Shown here: positions 33,515 through 41,719 of the stretch, one piece after another
Layout of the letters: each line of letters begins with the position of its first letter
How positions within the stretch are numbered: the first letter of the stretch is position 1
Source: CAZHON01 sp964534565
GTDB lineage: Bacteria; Patescibacteriota; Gracilibacteria; Peribacterales; Peribacteraceae
Direction of reading: 5' to 3'
Length of the DNA: 64,000 nt
NCBI GenBank assembly: GCA_964534565.1
Contig: CAZHON010000002.1
Span: forward strand, 186,001 to 250,000
The notes under the pieces: model-generated
Told to the model about the DNA's origin: nothing
Database searches by the model: none
The model's input: the letters and a program-made list of their open reading frames with translations, nothing else
Program-made: the position numbers and the translations under genes

Positions 33515-33975
33515 CAGGAAAGAAGTGGGAGAATTTTGTTGCCCCAGGTTTCAATTTTTTCTTCCTGACCGTAGGGCTCGTTGATGATTTTGAGTGTCGT
33601 GCCGATCAACTCTCCTCCGTGACTGTTCACAAACTCTTCCATGTGCACTGCGGAATTACAGAGATAGCGATACCGCTCGTCACCGAGAGCAATGCAGAGA
33701 ATCTTCTTCCCATTGAGGGACGTGCCCGCTCCACGATCCTTCAAAAGCGCATGCATGTGCGGGTTCAATTGTCCTTCGATACTTCCTGTATTCCAGGTTC
33801 CTGAAGCCAACAAAACGATGTCCCCGCGCAGCAAATCTTCGGGCTTTGCCAACTCTGCTCGCTGCCTCTCCACCGTCACAGACGGTGCCTTTTCCGACAA
33901 AAATTTCACCAATGTTTCAACCACGAACGACGTATGTCCGCTGGTCGAAGCTTCGATGATATGGAGTGTCGACAC
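33514..33975 (-). CDS. Flavodoxin
   Basis: This 153-residue protein has the FMN phosphate loop ASTSGHTSFVVETL near the N-terminus, the second FMN loop ASGTWNTGSIEGQL and a third loop at ALGDERYRYLCN. It is a small electron carrier, most likely accepting electrons from the KorAB enzyme encoded just downstream. The start at GTG 33975 is six bases after TACAAT; ATG 33990 is less likely because it lies at the -10 itself. Confidence 0.88.
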   Translation of the reverse strand: MSTLHIIEASTSGHTSFVVETLVKFLSEKAPSVTVERQRAELAKPEDLLRGDIVLLASGTWNTGSIEGQLNPHMHALLKDRGAGTSLNGKKILCIALGDERYRYLCNSAVHMEEFVNSHGGELIGTTLKIINEPYGQEEKIETWGNKILPLLS

Positions 33976-33981
33976 GGGTGT

Positions 33982-33987
33982 ATTGTA
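33982..33987 (-). promoter_or_regulatory. -10 element of the flavodoxin-KorAB operon
   Basis: Minus-strand TACAAT ends six bases before GTG 33975, so the operon mRNA would be leaderless. Confidence 0.6.
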
Positions 33988-34077
33988 CAAGGAAACAGAG
34001 GGATTGGACGAGGGAATCCTGCCAAAAACTCAAATAACGTATTATGAGAGGATATGGCAATTTAGGCTAGAATATGC

Positions 34078-34083
34078 TATAAT
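34078..34083 (+). promoter_or_regulatory. -10 element of the operon starting at 34091
   Basis: A perfect TATAAT ends seven bases before ATG 34091. Confidence 0.6.
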
Positions 34084-34090
34084 TCAGAGT

Positions 34091-34678
34091 ATGAGCGAAC
34101 ACAAAAATGAACAAAATACGGATGGAGAAGAAGTGAGCAAAGCGCCATCACAAGATCCTGTGATACGGATTCTTCAGGACTATGGAGAGCGATACGCTCT
34201 TCAGTGGATGGAGGCTCCGGAGAACAGACGCGCTGCAATGGAGACTTCGTTGAAGATACAAGCACAAGCAGAGCCTGAGTCGATTCAACCATTGCCAGAC
34301 GCCGGCGAAAAAGAGGCTTTCTATATGCGTACTGCCAATTCTTCATTTTCCCTAGCAGAGGGAAAGACCGATGACTTGTTAAAACTGCTGAAGAGATATC
34401 AGGACGAACTGTGTGAACTTACGGAAGAATTGGCCGCAAAAGCGGACACACTAACGGCCGATGAAAAAACTGAGAAAGAATACAAAAAGGCCTATCGAGA
34501 AGTGGACGAGGCGATGCTTCTCGAATTGAAGGAAAGAGGCGTACTCACGATTAAAAATACAGTTGCTCGCTTGCGCACAAGCCAAGAACCGCAGCTCACG
34601 TTTCGTTTTATCCTGAAGCAATACCTGACAAAATTGCACGATCTGAAGGGCTATAAACTCGTTGTACAAAAATCATGA
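34091..34678 (+). CDS. Hypothetical coiled-coil protein, 195 residues
   Basis: I do not recognise this charged protein. Residues about 95-150 (DLLKLLKRYQDELCELTEEL, EKTEKEYKKAYREVDEAML) look like a long coiled coil. It has no membrane segment or signal peptide. Its stop overlaps the start of the acetate-CoA ligase gene by 4 bp (ATGA), so the two are translationally coupled, which hints at a linked role, but nothing in the sequence shows what that is. Confidence 0.6.
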   Translation: MSEHKNEQNTDGEEVSKAPSQDPVIRILQDYGERYALQWMEAPENRRAAMETSLKIQAQAEPESIQPLPDAGEKEAFYMRTANSSFSLAEGKTDDLLKLLKRYQDELCELTEELAAKADTLTADEKTEKEYKKAYREVDEAMLLELKERGVLTIKNTVARLRTSQEPQLTFRFILKQYLTKLHDLKGYKLVVQKS

Positions 34679-36732
34679 CCCTCCTCTCCCCTTCCTCCAT
34701 CGCCGTCATTGGTGCCTCGGAGACTGAGGGAAAGGTTGGGCATGATGTGTTTAAAAACCTCACTCAAGGTTTTGCAGGTGAACTGTTTGCCGTGAACCCA
34801 AAAGCGACAACGATCCTTGGAAAGGCATGTTATCCAAACGTCACTACCATTCCTTCTTCGATCGATCTCGCCGTGATCATTATTCCGGCAGTAGCCGTTC
34901 CGGCTGTGCTTGAGGAATGCGGACAGAAGGGAATTAAGAACGCGATCGTGATTAGTGCGGGATTCAAAGAAGTGCACACAGACGAGGGAAAGAAGCTGGA
35001 AGAGGAACTGAAAACCATTGCAAAGAAACACGGCATTTCCCTCGTCGGTCCCAACTGCCTTGGGATGTTGCGACCAGCTCTCGGACTCAATGCGTCCTTT
35101 GCGGCATCGCTCCCGAAGGCGGGAGGAATCTCACTGATCAGTCAGTCGGGTGCGCTCGCTGTTGCATTGATTGACGAAGCGACTCGCTGCGGACTTGGAT
35201 TCTCAACCATCCTCAGTATTGGAAACAAAGCGGTGATGGATGAATGTGACTACCTCGATCTCTGTGCCAACGATCCTGAGACCAAAGTGATCGGTCTTTA
35301 TCTTGAGAGCATCGAACGCGGTCGCCTCTTCTTGGAAAGCGCCGCAGCCATCTCTCCTCGTATTCCAATCGTCCTTCTGAAGGCGGGAGTCTCAGCTCAA
35401 GGAGGCAAGGCAGCAGCCTCACACACAGGAGCTCTCGCCGGTTCCGACAAAGCGATTGATGCTGCGTGTGCCCAATCGGGCATGCACCGCGCGCATGACC
35501 TGCAGGAATTCACAGATCTGCTTAGCGTCCTCAGTACACAACCATCGCTACCAAGTGCAAATATCGCAATTATCACGAATGCGGGGGGTCCAGGAATTTT
35601 GGCAACAGATGCAGCAGCCCATGGCCTATCACTTGCTCCGCTCTCCACGAAACATCAGGAAACACTGCGCGCTGCACTGCCGCCCGCTGCAAGTATTGGT
35701 AACCCGATCGATGTGCTGGGAGATGCGGGAGCAGATCGTTTCCAAGCAGCACTTGCTGCATGCATTGCAGACGCAAGCATTGAAGGAGTTGTTGTACTGT
35801 TGACTCCACAAGTGATGACACCGTGTGCAGAAATTGCGAAGTCGATTGTGAACGCCGGAAAAAATTCTCCACTCCTTCCAATCATCGTGAGCATGATGGG
35901 AGATAAGAGTTTGGAAGAGGCTCGTACCGTTCTGCAAGAACATGACGTTCCTTGTTTCGATTCTCCTGAACGCGCCGTTCATGCACTCGCTGCACTTCGC
36001 ACAAAGCGCTCTCCTTCGCCATTCCCAGCGATCACTCCTTCCTCTAAAAAGGATCAGGCTCTCGCCTTGATTGGCACGCAGAAAGGACTTTTGGACCCGG
36101 AAGTGACGCGCAAGTTACTGAGCACGTACGGTCACGCACTCCCTGCCCAGGCACTTGCAACAAGTCCTGACGAAGCAGCATTGATCGCATCGCAGATCAG
36201 CTTCCCTGTCGTCGCAAAAATCAGCTCACCAGATATTCTGCACAAAACAGACAGCGGTGGAATTCGCACACACCTCAAAAATGAAGCAGATGTCCGCGCT
36301 GCCTATGACGCAATTTTGAAGAGTGTCGCAGAGAAGGAACCAAGTGCGCACATCGATGGAGTCTTGATTCAGAAAGAACTCCCCGCGGGACACGAATGCA
36401 TTGTCGGTGCCGTTCGCGACCCAAGCTTTGGACCACTTGTGATGGTTGGAATGGGAGGAATTTATACGGAGGTGTTCAAAGACACTTCGTTCCGCATTGC
36501 GCCCATCACCGAAACCGACGCCTACGACATGCTCGATGATTTGGCTTCCTGGAAAATCCTTCTCGGAATGCGTGGAGCAGCACCATCCGATATTCCAGGC
36601 CTTGCGGCTGTGCTGGTCGCAATCAGCCAATTGATGATCGATTGTCCGCAGATTCAGGAGCTCGATTTGAACCCTGTCATCGTTTCAAACGATGGCGCTG
36701 CCATTGTCGATGCAAAGATTGTGCTGAGTTGA
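34675..36732 (+). CDS. ADP-forming acetate-CoA ligase (acyl-CoA synthetase), fused subunits
   Basis: The 685-residue product fuses the alpha part (CoA-binding Rossmann domain opening SIAVIGASETEGKVG, and a succinyl-CoA-synthetase-like domain with the phosphohistidine loop SHTGALAGSD, His250) with the beta ATP-grasp part (about 470-685; FPVVAKISSPDILHKTDSGG). It makes ATP from acyl-CoA, ADP and phosphate. With KorAB opposite, it gives pyruvate to acetate fermentation with substrate-level ATP. Confidence 0.93.
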   Translation: MTLLSPSSIAVIGASETEGKVGHDVFKNLTQGFAGELFAVNPKATTILGKACYPNVTTIPSSIDLAVIIIPAVAVPAVLEECGQKGIKNAIVISAGFKEVHTDEGKKLEEELKTIAKKHGISLVGPNCLGMLRPALGLNASFAASLPKAGGISLISQSGALAVALIDEATRCGLGFSTILSIGNKAVMDECDYLDLCANDPETKVIGLYLESIERGRLFLESAAAISPRIPIVLLKAGVSAQGGKAAASHTGALAGSDKAIDAACAQSGMHRAHDLQEFTDLLSVLSTQPSLPSANIAIITNAGGPGILATDAAAHGLSLAPLSTKHQETLRAALPPAASIGNPIDVLGDAGADRFQAALAACIADASIEGVVVLLTPQVMTPCAEIAKSIVNAGKNSPLLPIIVSMMGDKSLEEARTVLQEHDVPCFDSPERAVHALAALRTKRSPSPFPAITPSSKKDQALALIGTQKGLLDPEVTRKLLSTYGHALPAQALATSPDEAALIASQISFPVVAKISSPDILHKTDSGGIRTHLKNEADVRAAYDAILKSVAEKEPSAHIDGVLIQKELPAGHECIVGAVRDPSFGPLVMVGMGGIYTEVFKDTSFRIAPITETDAYDMLDDLASWKILLGMRGAAPSDIPGLAAVLVAISQLMIDCPQIQELDLNPVIVSNDGAAIVDAKIVLS

Positions 36733-36796
36733 AAAAAAGATTGTGAGGATCGCGATGACCCGATACCCTCATGAAGTCTCTTTTCCCGTACATCTT

Positions 36797-37759
36797 ATGA
36801 AGCTCAAGAAATTATTCGAAAAGTCCGTCGAACATGGTATCGACGCCGACATCCGAGGCCGAAAGTACCTCGAAAAACAATTGAAGAAGGAAGCCGACCG
36901 ACAGAAGAAGTTGGAAGGAAAGGAGAAGATGTACGCCGATTTCGAGCGCACATGGAACCCTTACGCCGACTCCCGCATCATCAACGGAACAGGAGAAGAA
37001 GATGTGAAGACCCTCATGGTCGGTATCGATATCGAAACACAGGAGGTGTTGCTCGCAGACCGTTTGCGCGAGAAGGGAACGAAGATCGACGCGCTCTTCA
37101 TTCACCACCCAGAAGGCCGCGCATTGGCAGATTTGGACAAAGTGATGCCTCTCCAGTGCGACATCTACAACGCTGCAGGCGTTCCATTGAACCAGTCGGA
37201 ATACCTTCTGCGTCCTCGCATGGACAAGATCTGGCGTGCAATCCACGCCGACAACTTGCTCCGCACGGAGCGCACCGCTGAACTCCTCGGCATCCCAGCA
37301 TTCTGCTGCCACACCATCACCGATAACTTGGTGTGGGGGTACATGGAGAAGAACATCTGCAAGAAGGAATGGGATGATCTTGGTGAAATCTTGAACGCCC
37401 TCTACGACATGGAGGAGTACGCATACTACGCAAAGAAGGGAAACCCACCACTCATCGTGAACGGTTCGAAGAGCTCACGCCCAGGAAAGGTGGTCGCCAC
37501 GGAATTCACAGGTGGCACGAACGGCCCTGAGGAATTGATTGAAAAGCAGGCGGCAGCAGGTGTTGGAACAATCCTCGCCATGCACTTCACAGAGAAAGAG
37601 GTTGAGCTTGGAAAGAAGCACAACTTGCACCTCATCCAGTGCAGCCACATGGCCAGCGACGCGATGGGCATCAACTTGCTCCTCGACAAACTCCTGAAGG
37701 ACGAGCCTAAGCTGACAACAGTGGACGCTTCCGGTTTCGTTCGTGTGAAGCGCAAATAA
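36797..37759 (+). CDS. NIF3-family protein (NGG1p-interacting-factor-3-like)
   Basis: This 320-residue protein matches a long bacterial subgroup of NIF3-like proteins: an N-terminal helical region (KLKKLFEKSVEHGIDADIRG), then the metal-binding core with LMVGIDIETQEVLLADRL, IHHPEGR, and a C-terminal MHFTEKEV segment. The biochemical role of the family is not settled; GTP cyclohydrolase-like folds are known. I chose ATG 36797 because its first residues match the subgroup; GTG 36743 and ATG 36755 are alternatives. Same-strand neighbours suggest one operon. Confidence 0.82.
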   Translation: MKLKKLFEKSVEHGIDADIRGRKYLEKQLKKEADRQKKLEGKEKMYADFERTWNPYADSRIINGTGEEDVKTLMVGIDIETQEVLLADRLREKGTKIDALFIHHPEGRALADLDKVMPLQCDIYNAAGVPLNQSEYLLRPRMDKIWRAIHADNLLRTERTAELLGIPAFCCHTITDNLVWGYMEKNICKKEWDDLGEILNALYDMEEYAYYAKKGNPPLIVNGSKSSRPGKVVATEFTGGTNGPEELIEKQAAAGVGTILAMHFTEKEVELGKKHNLHLIQCSHMASDAMGINLLLDKLLKDEPKLTTVDASGFVRVKRK

Positions 37760-37760
37760 T

Positions 37761-38630
37761 ATGCAATCACCCATCAAGCGCGTCGGCGAAGCATGGGGAT
37801 TCGTGCACAAGCACCCCGTCCTGCAGCACGTCACATTGTGGCTGATCATTGTTCCTGCGTACCTCAATACGATCTTCTCTCGACTGCAGGAACAGTCTGA
37901 CATTGTGATCGACGGGACACTGCCAAGTACGCGCATGATGATGCTCTATTTGCTGCTGGTTCTTCTGATTCTCATCGTAAGCACCTGGGGCATTGCAGCG
38001 ATTTTGGTGGTGGCAAAGCGCTTACTCGGCAGCCCGGCGGGCCGAACACGTACATCAATTCGCACAGTCTTGGCACAAGGTGCCGCGTTCGTTCCGCAAT
38101 TGATCCTCACCGACATCCTCTGGACCTGTACAACGTTCCTCCTCACGCTCCCCGCTCTTGTAGCTGGAGGCGTATTGCTCTGGCACTTCAACCTTCCAGT
38201 TGCAGCAGGAGTTGTCGCCATTGTCCTCGCGATTCTCCCTGTTGTGTACATGATCCGTACGAGCTTCTACAGCGTTGTGATTGTGGGAGAGGGCATCGCC
38301 TACCGCGCAGCACTCAAACAGAGCAGCGCCCTTGTCTCGGGTCGCACATGGTCCATCGCACTGCACTTGTTCGTCCTCAGCCTCCTCTCCTTTGCACCTG
38401 CTGTTCTGTTCTCTGCAATCGTCGAAGGATTTGTTGGAGAGATGTCACTCGGCTCTCTCGCAGGAATCAGTGCGAACACAGCGGAAAGTGCGCTGCAGGG
38501 AATCGGCCAACTCCTCTTCATGATCTGCACCGTCTCGCTCTACAGCGAAATGCGTACTCCTGTGATGAAGATCTCAACACTGCCAAAGAAGAAGGTCGCA
38601 AAGAAAAAGGCGAGCGTGAAAAAGAAGTAG
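37761..38630 (+). CDS. Polytopic membrane protein with lysine-rich tail
   Basis: This 289-residue protein has about six hydrophobic segments (for example YLLLVLLILIVSTWGIAAIL and LFVLSLLSFAPAVLFSAIV) and ends in a strongly basic tail of alternating lysines (PKKKVAKKKASVKKK) that would sit in the cytoplasm and could touch nucleic acid or phospholipid heads. Its layout resembles YciC/DUF975-like proteins, but I cannot place it. It begins one base after the NIF3-like stop, so the two are probably cotranscribed. Confidence 0.65.
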   Translation: MQSPIKRVGEAWGFVHKHPVLQHVTLWLIIVPAYLNTIFSRLQEQSDIVIDGTLPSTRMMMLYLLLVLLILIVSTWGIAAILVVAKRLLGSPAGRTRTSIRTVLAQGAAFVPQLILTDILWTCTTFLLTLPALVAGGVLLWHFNLPVAAGVVAIVLAILPVVYMIRTSFYSVVIVGEGIAYRAALKQSSALVSGRTWSIALHLFVLSLLSFAPAVLFSAIVEGFVGEMSLGSLAGISANTAESALQGIGQLLFMICTVSLYSEMRTPVMKISTLPKKKVAKKKASVKKK

Positions 38631-38635
38631 AGAGA

Positions 38636-38691
38636 AGTTCTCGCTCCGCTCGAACTGACAAATCAAAAAGGCTGAGCGGCTCGAACTGACA
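38636..38691 (-). repeat. 25-base dispersed repeat, copy 2, plus a 13-base partial copy
   Basis: Bases 38636-38660 are an exact reverse match to 26143-26167. The 13-mer GCTCGAACTGACA inside it recurs at 38679-38691. A CCGCTC/GAGCGG pairing followed by five T at the right end (to 38701) could form a weak rightward terminator for the membrane-protein gene. Confidence 0.6.
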
Positions 38692-38702
38692 GAGCGGTTT
38701 TT

Positions 38703-38722
38703 CCTAACCCTGACCCTATCCC
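38703..38722 (-). other. Telomere-like G-run tract after rplT
   Basis: On the minus strand, directly after the rplT stop, three GGG runs and one GG are spaced by ATA, TCA and TTA. It echoes the stronger tract between infC and rpmI. Confidence 0.5.
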
Positions 38723-38726
38723 TCAC

Positions 38727-39071
38727 TTAGGCCATGATCTCCTTCACGACCTTCTCGAAGGCAGCAGGCTCGTGGATTGCAAGCTCGGAGAGAGTCTTGC
38801 GGTCGAGGCCAATCTTCTTTGCTGTAAGCTTTCCGATGAAGACGGAGTACTTCGTATCCATCGCACGGAGGGAAGCGTTCAAACGAACGATCCAGAGAGC
38901 GCGGAAGTTGCGCTTCTTCTTCTTGCGATCGACGTAGGAGTGCTGACCGGCCTTGATAACGGCCTCTTTTGCTTTGCGGAATGTGGAGTGACGAACACCC
39001 TGATATCCCTTCGCAAGCTCGCGAATCTTTTTGTGACGACGGTGGCGGACAATACCTCGCTTTACACGCAT
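38727..39071 (-). CDS. rplT: 50S ribosomal protein L20
   Basis: This 114-residue, full-length L20 opens RVKRGIVRHRRHKKIRELAK and has RKKKKRNFRALWIVRLNASL and LDRKTLSELAIHEPAAF. It binds 23S rRNA early in 50S assembly and, in other bacteria, represses its own operon. It is third in infC-rpmI-rplT, 20 bases after rpmI. Confidence 0.97.
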   Translation of the reverse strand: MRVKRGIVRHRRHKKIRELAKGYQGVRHSTFRKAKEAVIKAGQHSYVDRKKKKRNFRALWIVRLNASLRAMDTKYSVFIGKLTAKKIGLDRKTLSELAIHEPAAFEKVVKEIMA

Positions 39072-39091
39072 GGGATCAGGGGAAGATTAGA

Positions 39092-39283
39092 TTACAGATG
39101 TGGAACAAGTTTCGTGAAACGCTTCATATCCGTCGGATGGATCAAAAGAGTGCGGTTGATGCGCTTCTGGCGCTTGCTCTTCTGCATGAGAAGGTGGCTG
39201 CGGGAGTTCCTTTTGACGGCAAGCTTACCGCTGCCAGTCTTGCGAACTCGCTTCTTTGCGCCGCTGTGACTCTTTTGCTTCAT
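39092..39283 (-). CDS. rpmI: 50S ribosomal protein L35
   Basis: This 63-residue basic protein matches L35: KQKSHSGAKKRVRKTGSGKL near the start and RSHLLMQKSKRQKRINR in the middle. It lies between infC and rplT as in most bacteria. The 144-base gap separating it from infC carries the G-rich inverted structure described separately. Confidence 0.95.
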   Translation of the reverse strand: MKQKSHSGAKKRVRKTGSGKLAVKRNSRSHLLMQKSKRQKRINRTLLIHPTDMKRFTKLVPHL

Positions 39284-39351
39284 AAGAGGAAATTAACGAA
39301 TGGACGCGCAAGTGTAGACATAATCCAAGACCAATGCAAAGGGAATTTATA

Positions 39352-39422
39352 GGGAAATAGGGGTAGGGCTGGGGTTAGGGAATAATAAAAAAGACCCCCA
39401 ACCCTAGCCCTTTCCCTAACCC
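39352..39422. other. Facing G-quadruplex motifs between infC and rpmI
   Basis: The plus strand at 39352-39380 has five G-runs of 3-4 with loops of 2-5 bases. The minus strand at 39395-39422 has five G-runs of 3-5 with loops TTA, AAA, CTA and TT. They face each other across a T-rich centre (AAAAAA at 39387-39392 on plus). In the operon mRNA the minus-strand motif starts 5 bases after the infC stop, and it can alternatively pair as a hairpin with the other G-tract's complement. Confidence 0.75.
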
Positions 39423-39427
39423 TAGAT

Positions 39428-39979
39428 CTACTTTCCTTTCGGGCGAACGACCGCAATGAATTGATTCCCCTGCAATTTCACTTCATTTTCGACTTCGGCG
39501 ACATCGGTCAGGGTGGCCAGGAGACCGCGCAATTTGTCGGCGGCAAAGGTCTTGTTCGTGTTCTCGCGTCCGCGAAGGCGAACGACGAACTTCACAAGGT
39601 CATGGTTGGCCAAAAACTCTCGCGCACGATCGGCGAGACGATCGATATCATGCTTTTCTGTGCGGAATCCGAAGCGAAGCATTTTCACCTCTGCCTGCTT
39701 CCCGTGGGACTTCTGCTTCTTCTCTTTCTTCTGGAGTTGGTAGAGGAAGTGTCCGAAGTTTCCGATCTTCACAACAGGGGGAACTGCCTTCGGGGACACC
39801 TCAATCAAATCAAGCTCTGCTGCCTTCGCGCGAGCGAGTGCTTCTGCGGATGTGAGTGTTTCTGCAACACCCTCATCAGAAACAAGCATCACCTGCGGAG
39901 AGATAATCTGTTCGTTGATACGAGGACGCTTCTCAAGCTTGGCAGGAAAACGAGAATTCGGAGAGTGACGCTGTCGCAA
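39428..39979 (-). CDS. infC: Translation initiation factor IF-3
   Basis: The product has the IF-3 N-domain (RINEQIISPQVMLVSDEGVA, AKAAELDLIEVSP), the linker, and the C-domain (KMLRFGFRTEKHDIDRLADR, FVVRLRGRENTNK). It binds the 30S subunit and checks the start codon, which matters here because many mRNAs look leaderless. No ATG is available after the promoter at 40008-40035. TTG 39979 is my best start (183 residues); another unusual codon such as ATT-type, as is usual for infC, is possible. Confidence 0.88.
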   Translation of the reverse strand: MRQRHSPNSRFPAKLEKRPRINEQIISPQVMLVSDEGVAETLTSAEALARAKAAELDLIEVSPKAVPPVVKIGNFGHFLYQLQKKEKKQKSHGKQAEVKMLRFGFRTEKHDIDRLADRAREFLANHDLVKFVVRLRGRENTNKTFAADKLRGLLATLTDVAEVENEVKLQGNQFIAVVRPKGK

Positions 39980-40007
39980 ACAAGCACTGGGGAAAAGTGT
40001 GCTCCCT

Positions 40008-40035
40008 ATTGTACGCAAGCCAAAAAAAGGGTCAA
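40008..40035 (-). promoter_or_regulatory. Promoter TTGACC-16-TACAAT of the infC operon
   Basis: Minus-strand -35 TTGACC (40030-40035) and -10 TACAAT (40008-40013) are 16 bases apart, giving a leader of about 20 bases before TTG 39979. Confidence 0.75.
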
Positions 40036-40048
40036 GGTGCAAGCGTCC

Positions 40049-40966
40049 TCATTGTCCAGCCGCATCTGTTTCCCCTGTATCACGCACCAGGGTCGTCAAC
40101 TGTACCGTGAGCTGCAGAGAGCCATCTTCCAGGGTTTTCTGCTCTGCGGAATCCAGGCGCAATAACGGCAGTGGCCACAGGCGTTCTTTTGCCAATGCCT
40201 CTCCCAAGGGACCCGCAAACACTCGGCGCGCCTCGCGCATATCATCGCCACTCGTTGCCGCCTGAAGAGCGGTTTCGAAAGAAGGAGAGGTGAAGGATTT
40301 GAGCAACTGTTCTTCGGCGGAACGTGGTTCCTGCAAGTAGAAGAAGAGATCGGAATCGAGGAACTGTTCCAAGCTTGTGACAGCAGCGGGGTTCTCCTGC
40401 TCGGTCAACGACAGAAGTAACTGCGTATCACGCGGAGAGAGAACATCACCCACGGTCACCGTCCCGGAGAAACGAATGACGGAGAGGAAGTCGTGAATAC
40501 CCTCGGCAGTCCCCTGCACACTGAGAGAAATCGGCACTCCGTTGAGCGTCATACCGGTCGGCGTTCCAGACAAGGGAGTCGGGTCGCCGATGGTGATCGA
40601 GGACATCGACGTGAGGGTCTTGTGTGTTTGAAGGACGGTCTGCAAGACATCGAAGAGATGGAGCAAACGTTCGCGTTCCAACGTGGGCGGGGCCACGAAT
40701 GCACGCTCGCGCTCTTCGGTCACTCCCCCCTTCATCGCACGTTCCATTTCGGCGGCGTCGACTTGTTCCTGCAAAATGGCAATGCGGCGCTCGAGAGCGG
40801 GCAATTGTGCAGCGGCAGGAAGCACGGTTGTTTGGACGTCCTGCACCAACTCTGCCTGCTGACGAAGCAAGACAGCCGAGTTGCTGACACAGAACACCGT
40901 CGCGCCAAGCAGCGCGAGTGATCGCACGGCACGCACGGACCTGTGAGCAAAGAAGTTAGGAAGCAC
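40049..40966 (-). CDS. PilO-like protein with one membrane segment
   Basis: This 305-residue protein starts at GTG 40966, overlapping the previous stop by 11 bases. It has one N-terminal membrane helix (about 15-35), a coiled-coil stretch (LPALERRIAILQEQVDAAEM) and a C-terminal part with ISLSVQGTAEGIHDFLSVIR, which resembles the PilO ferredoxin-like domain. Together with the next gene it looks like the PilN/PilO inner-membrane pair of type IV pilus machinery. The match is by layout and weak motifs only. Confidence 0.55.
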   Translation of the reverse strand: MLPNFFAHRSVRAVRSLALLGATVFCVSNSAVLLRQQAELVQDVQTTVLPAAAQLPALERRIAILQEQVDAAEMERAMKGGVTEERERAFVAPPTLERERLLHLFDVLQTVLQTHKTLTSMSSITIGDPTPLSGTPTGMTLNGVPISLSVQGTAEGIHDFLSVIRFSGTVTVGDVLSPRDTQLLLSLTEQENPAAVTSLEQFLDSDLFFYLQEPRSAEEQLLKSFTSPSFETALQAATSGDDMREARRVFAGPLGEALAKERLWPLPLLRLDSAEQKTLEDGSLQLTVQLTTLVRDTGETDAAGQ

Positions 40967-41576
40967 GGAAGTGAATGGTAATGGTGAAGGGCGAATGGAA
41001 CGAACCATCGGGCAACACATCGCGCGTGAACGCCGACGTCTGCACATTGGTCACCGAATCGATCTTGCCGACACTGTCCACAAACCCGGCGAGCACGGTC
41101 ATGCTGCGTGGTCCGACTCCGTGCACATCTCCCGTGACTTTCAGTGTCCCGGCAGTGGTGTCGAGGAGGGTTTCGGTAATGGAGACAGAGCCAGGGATAT
41201 CCTGGGCTGCTGCAAGCGACGTCGTACGAACGAGAATGCTCCATCCCTTTTCCTGATGCGTGCGAACATCGTCAATGAACGCATGCAGGGGGTCGCTGCC
41301 GAACACACGATCCTTGCGTCTCTCTTCAAGCGACTTCACTTTCGCTTCCAGTGTCTGCTTGCGAGGCAACACATCTTCCGTCGGCACACTCATGCCCAGC
41401 AAATTCGTGTGCGTGATGTGTGGAACAAGCACGTTCCACGAAAGACTGAGAAACAAGAACAAGAAAGCAGAAAAGAGAGACAAAGGAATGATCAACTTCT
41501 CTGAAAAAGCGACTGCGCGCGACAGAACGGATTTCGGAGTGGGAGTTGCCGCAAAGTTTGTGTGAAAGTCTGTCAT
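40956..41576 (-). CDS. PilN-like protein with one membrane segment
   Basis: This 206-residue protein has a short cytosolic N-terminus, one membrane helix at about 28-50 (KLIIPLSLFSAFLFLFLSLS), a coiled coil (KQTLEAKVKSLEERRKDRVF) and a C-terminal alpha/beta domain (GTLKVTGDVHGVGPRSMTVL), the layout of PilN. A partner PilO-like gene overlaps it by 11 bases. No other pilus gene is in the window. TATACT lies 12 bases before the ATG, with AGGA as a possible ribosome site. Confidence 0.55.
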   Translation of the reverse strand: MTDFHTNFAATPTPKSVLSRAVAFSEKLIIPLSLFSAFLFLFLSLSWNVLVPHITHTNLLGMSVPTEDVLPRKQTLEAKVKSLEERRKDRVFGSDPLHAFIDDVRTHQEKGWSILVRTTSLAAAQDIPGSVSITETLLDTTAGTLKVTGDVHGVGPRSMTVLAGFVDSVGKIDSVTNVQTSAFTRDVLPDGSFHSPFTITIHFRAS

Positions 41577-41588
41577 TGGTTTCCTCTC

Positions 41589-41594
41589 AGTATA
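41589..41594 (-). promoter_or_regulatory. -10 element of the PilN/PilO-like operon
   Basis: Minus-strand TATACT ends 12 bases before ATG 41576. Confidence 0.45.
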
Positions 41595-41627
41595 GCGGAA
41601 AACACCAAATCATGCTGGCATATAAAA

Positions 41628-41655
41628 TTGACAATTCCACTAAAGAATTTATAGT
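41628..41655 (+). promoter_or_regulatory. Strong promoter TTGACA-16-TATAGT
   Basis: A perfect -35 (41628-41633) and a good -10 (41650-41655) drive the gene at 41720 with a leader of about 58 bases, unlike the leaderless genes around it. Confidence 0.75.
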
Positions 41656-41719
41656 TTCAATAGTGCTTTTTCATTGGAGAAAGAGCGCCTTCTTACCGCT
41701 TTTTGAAAAGAGGTGTGTC

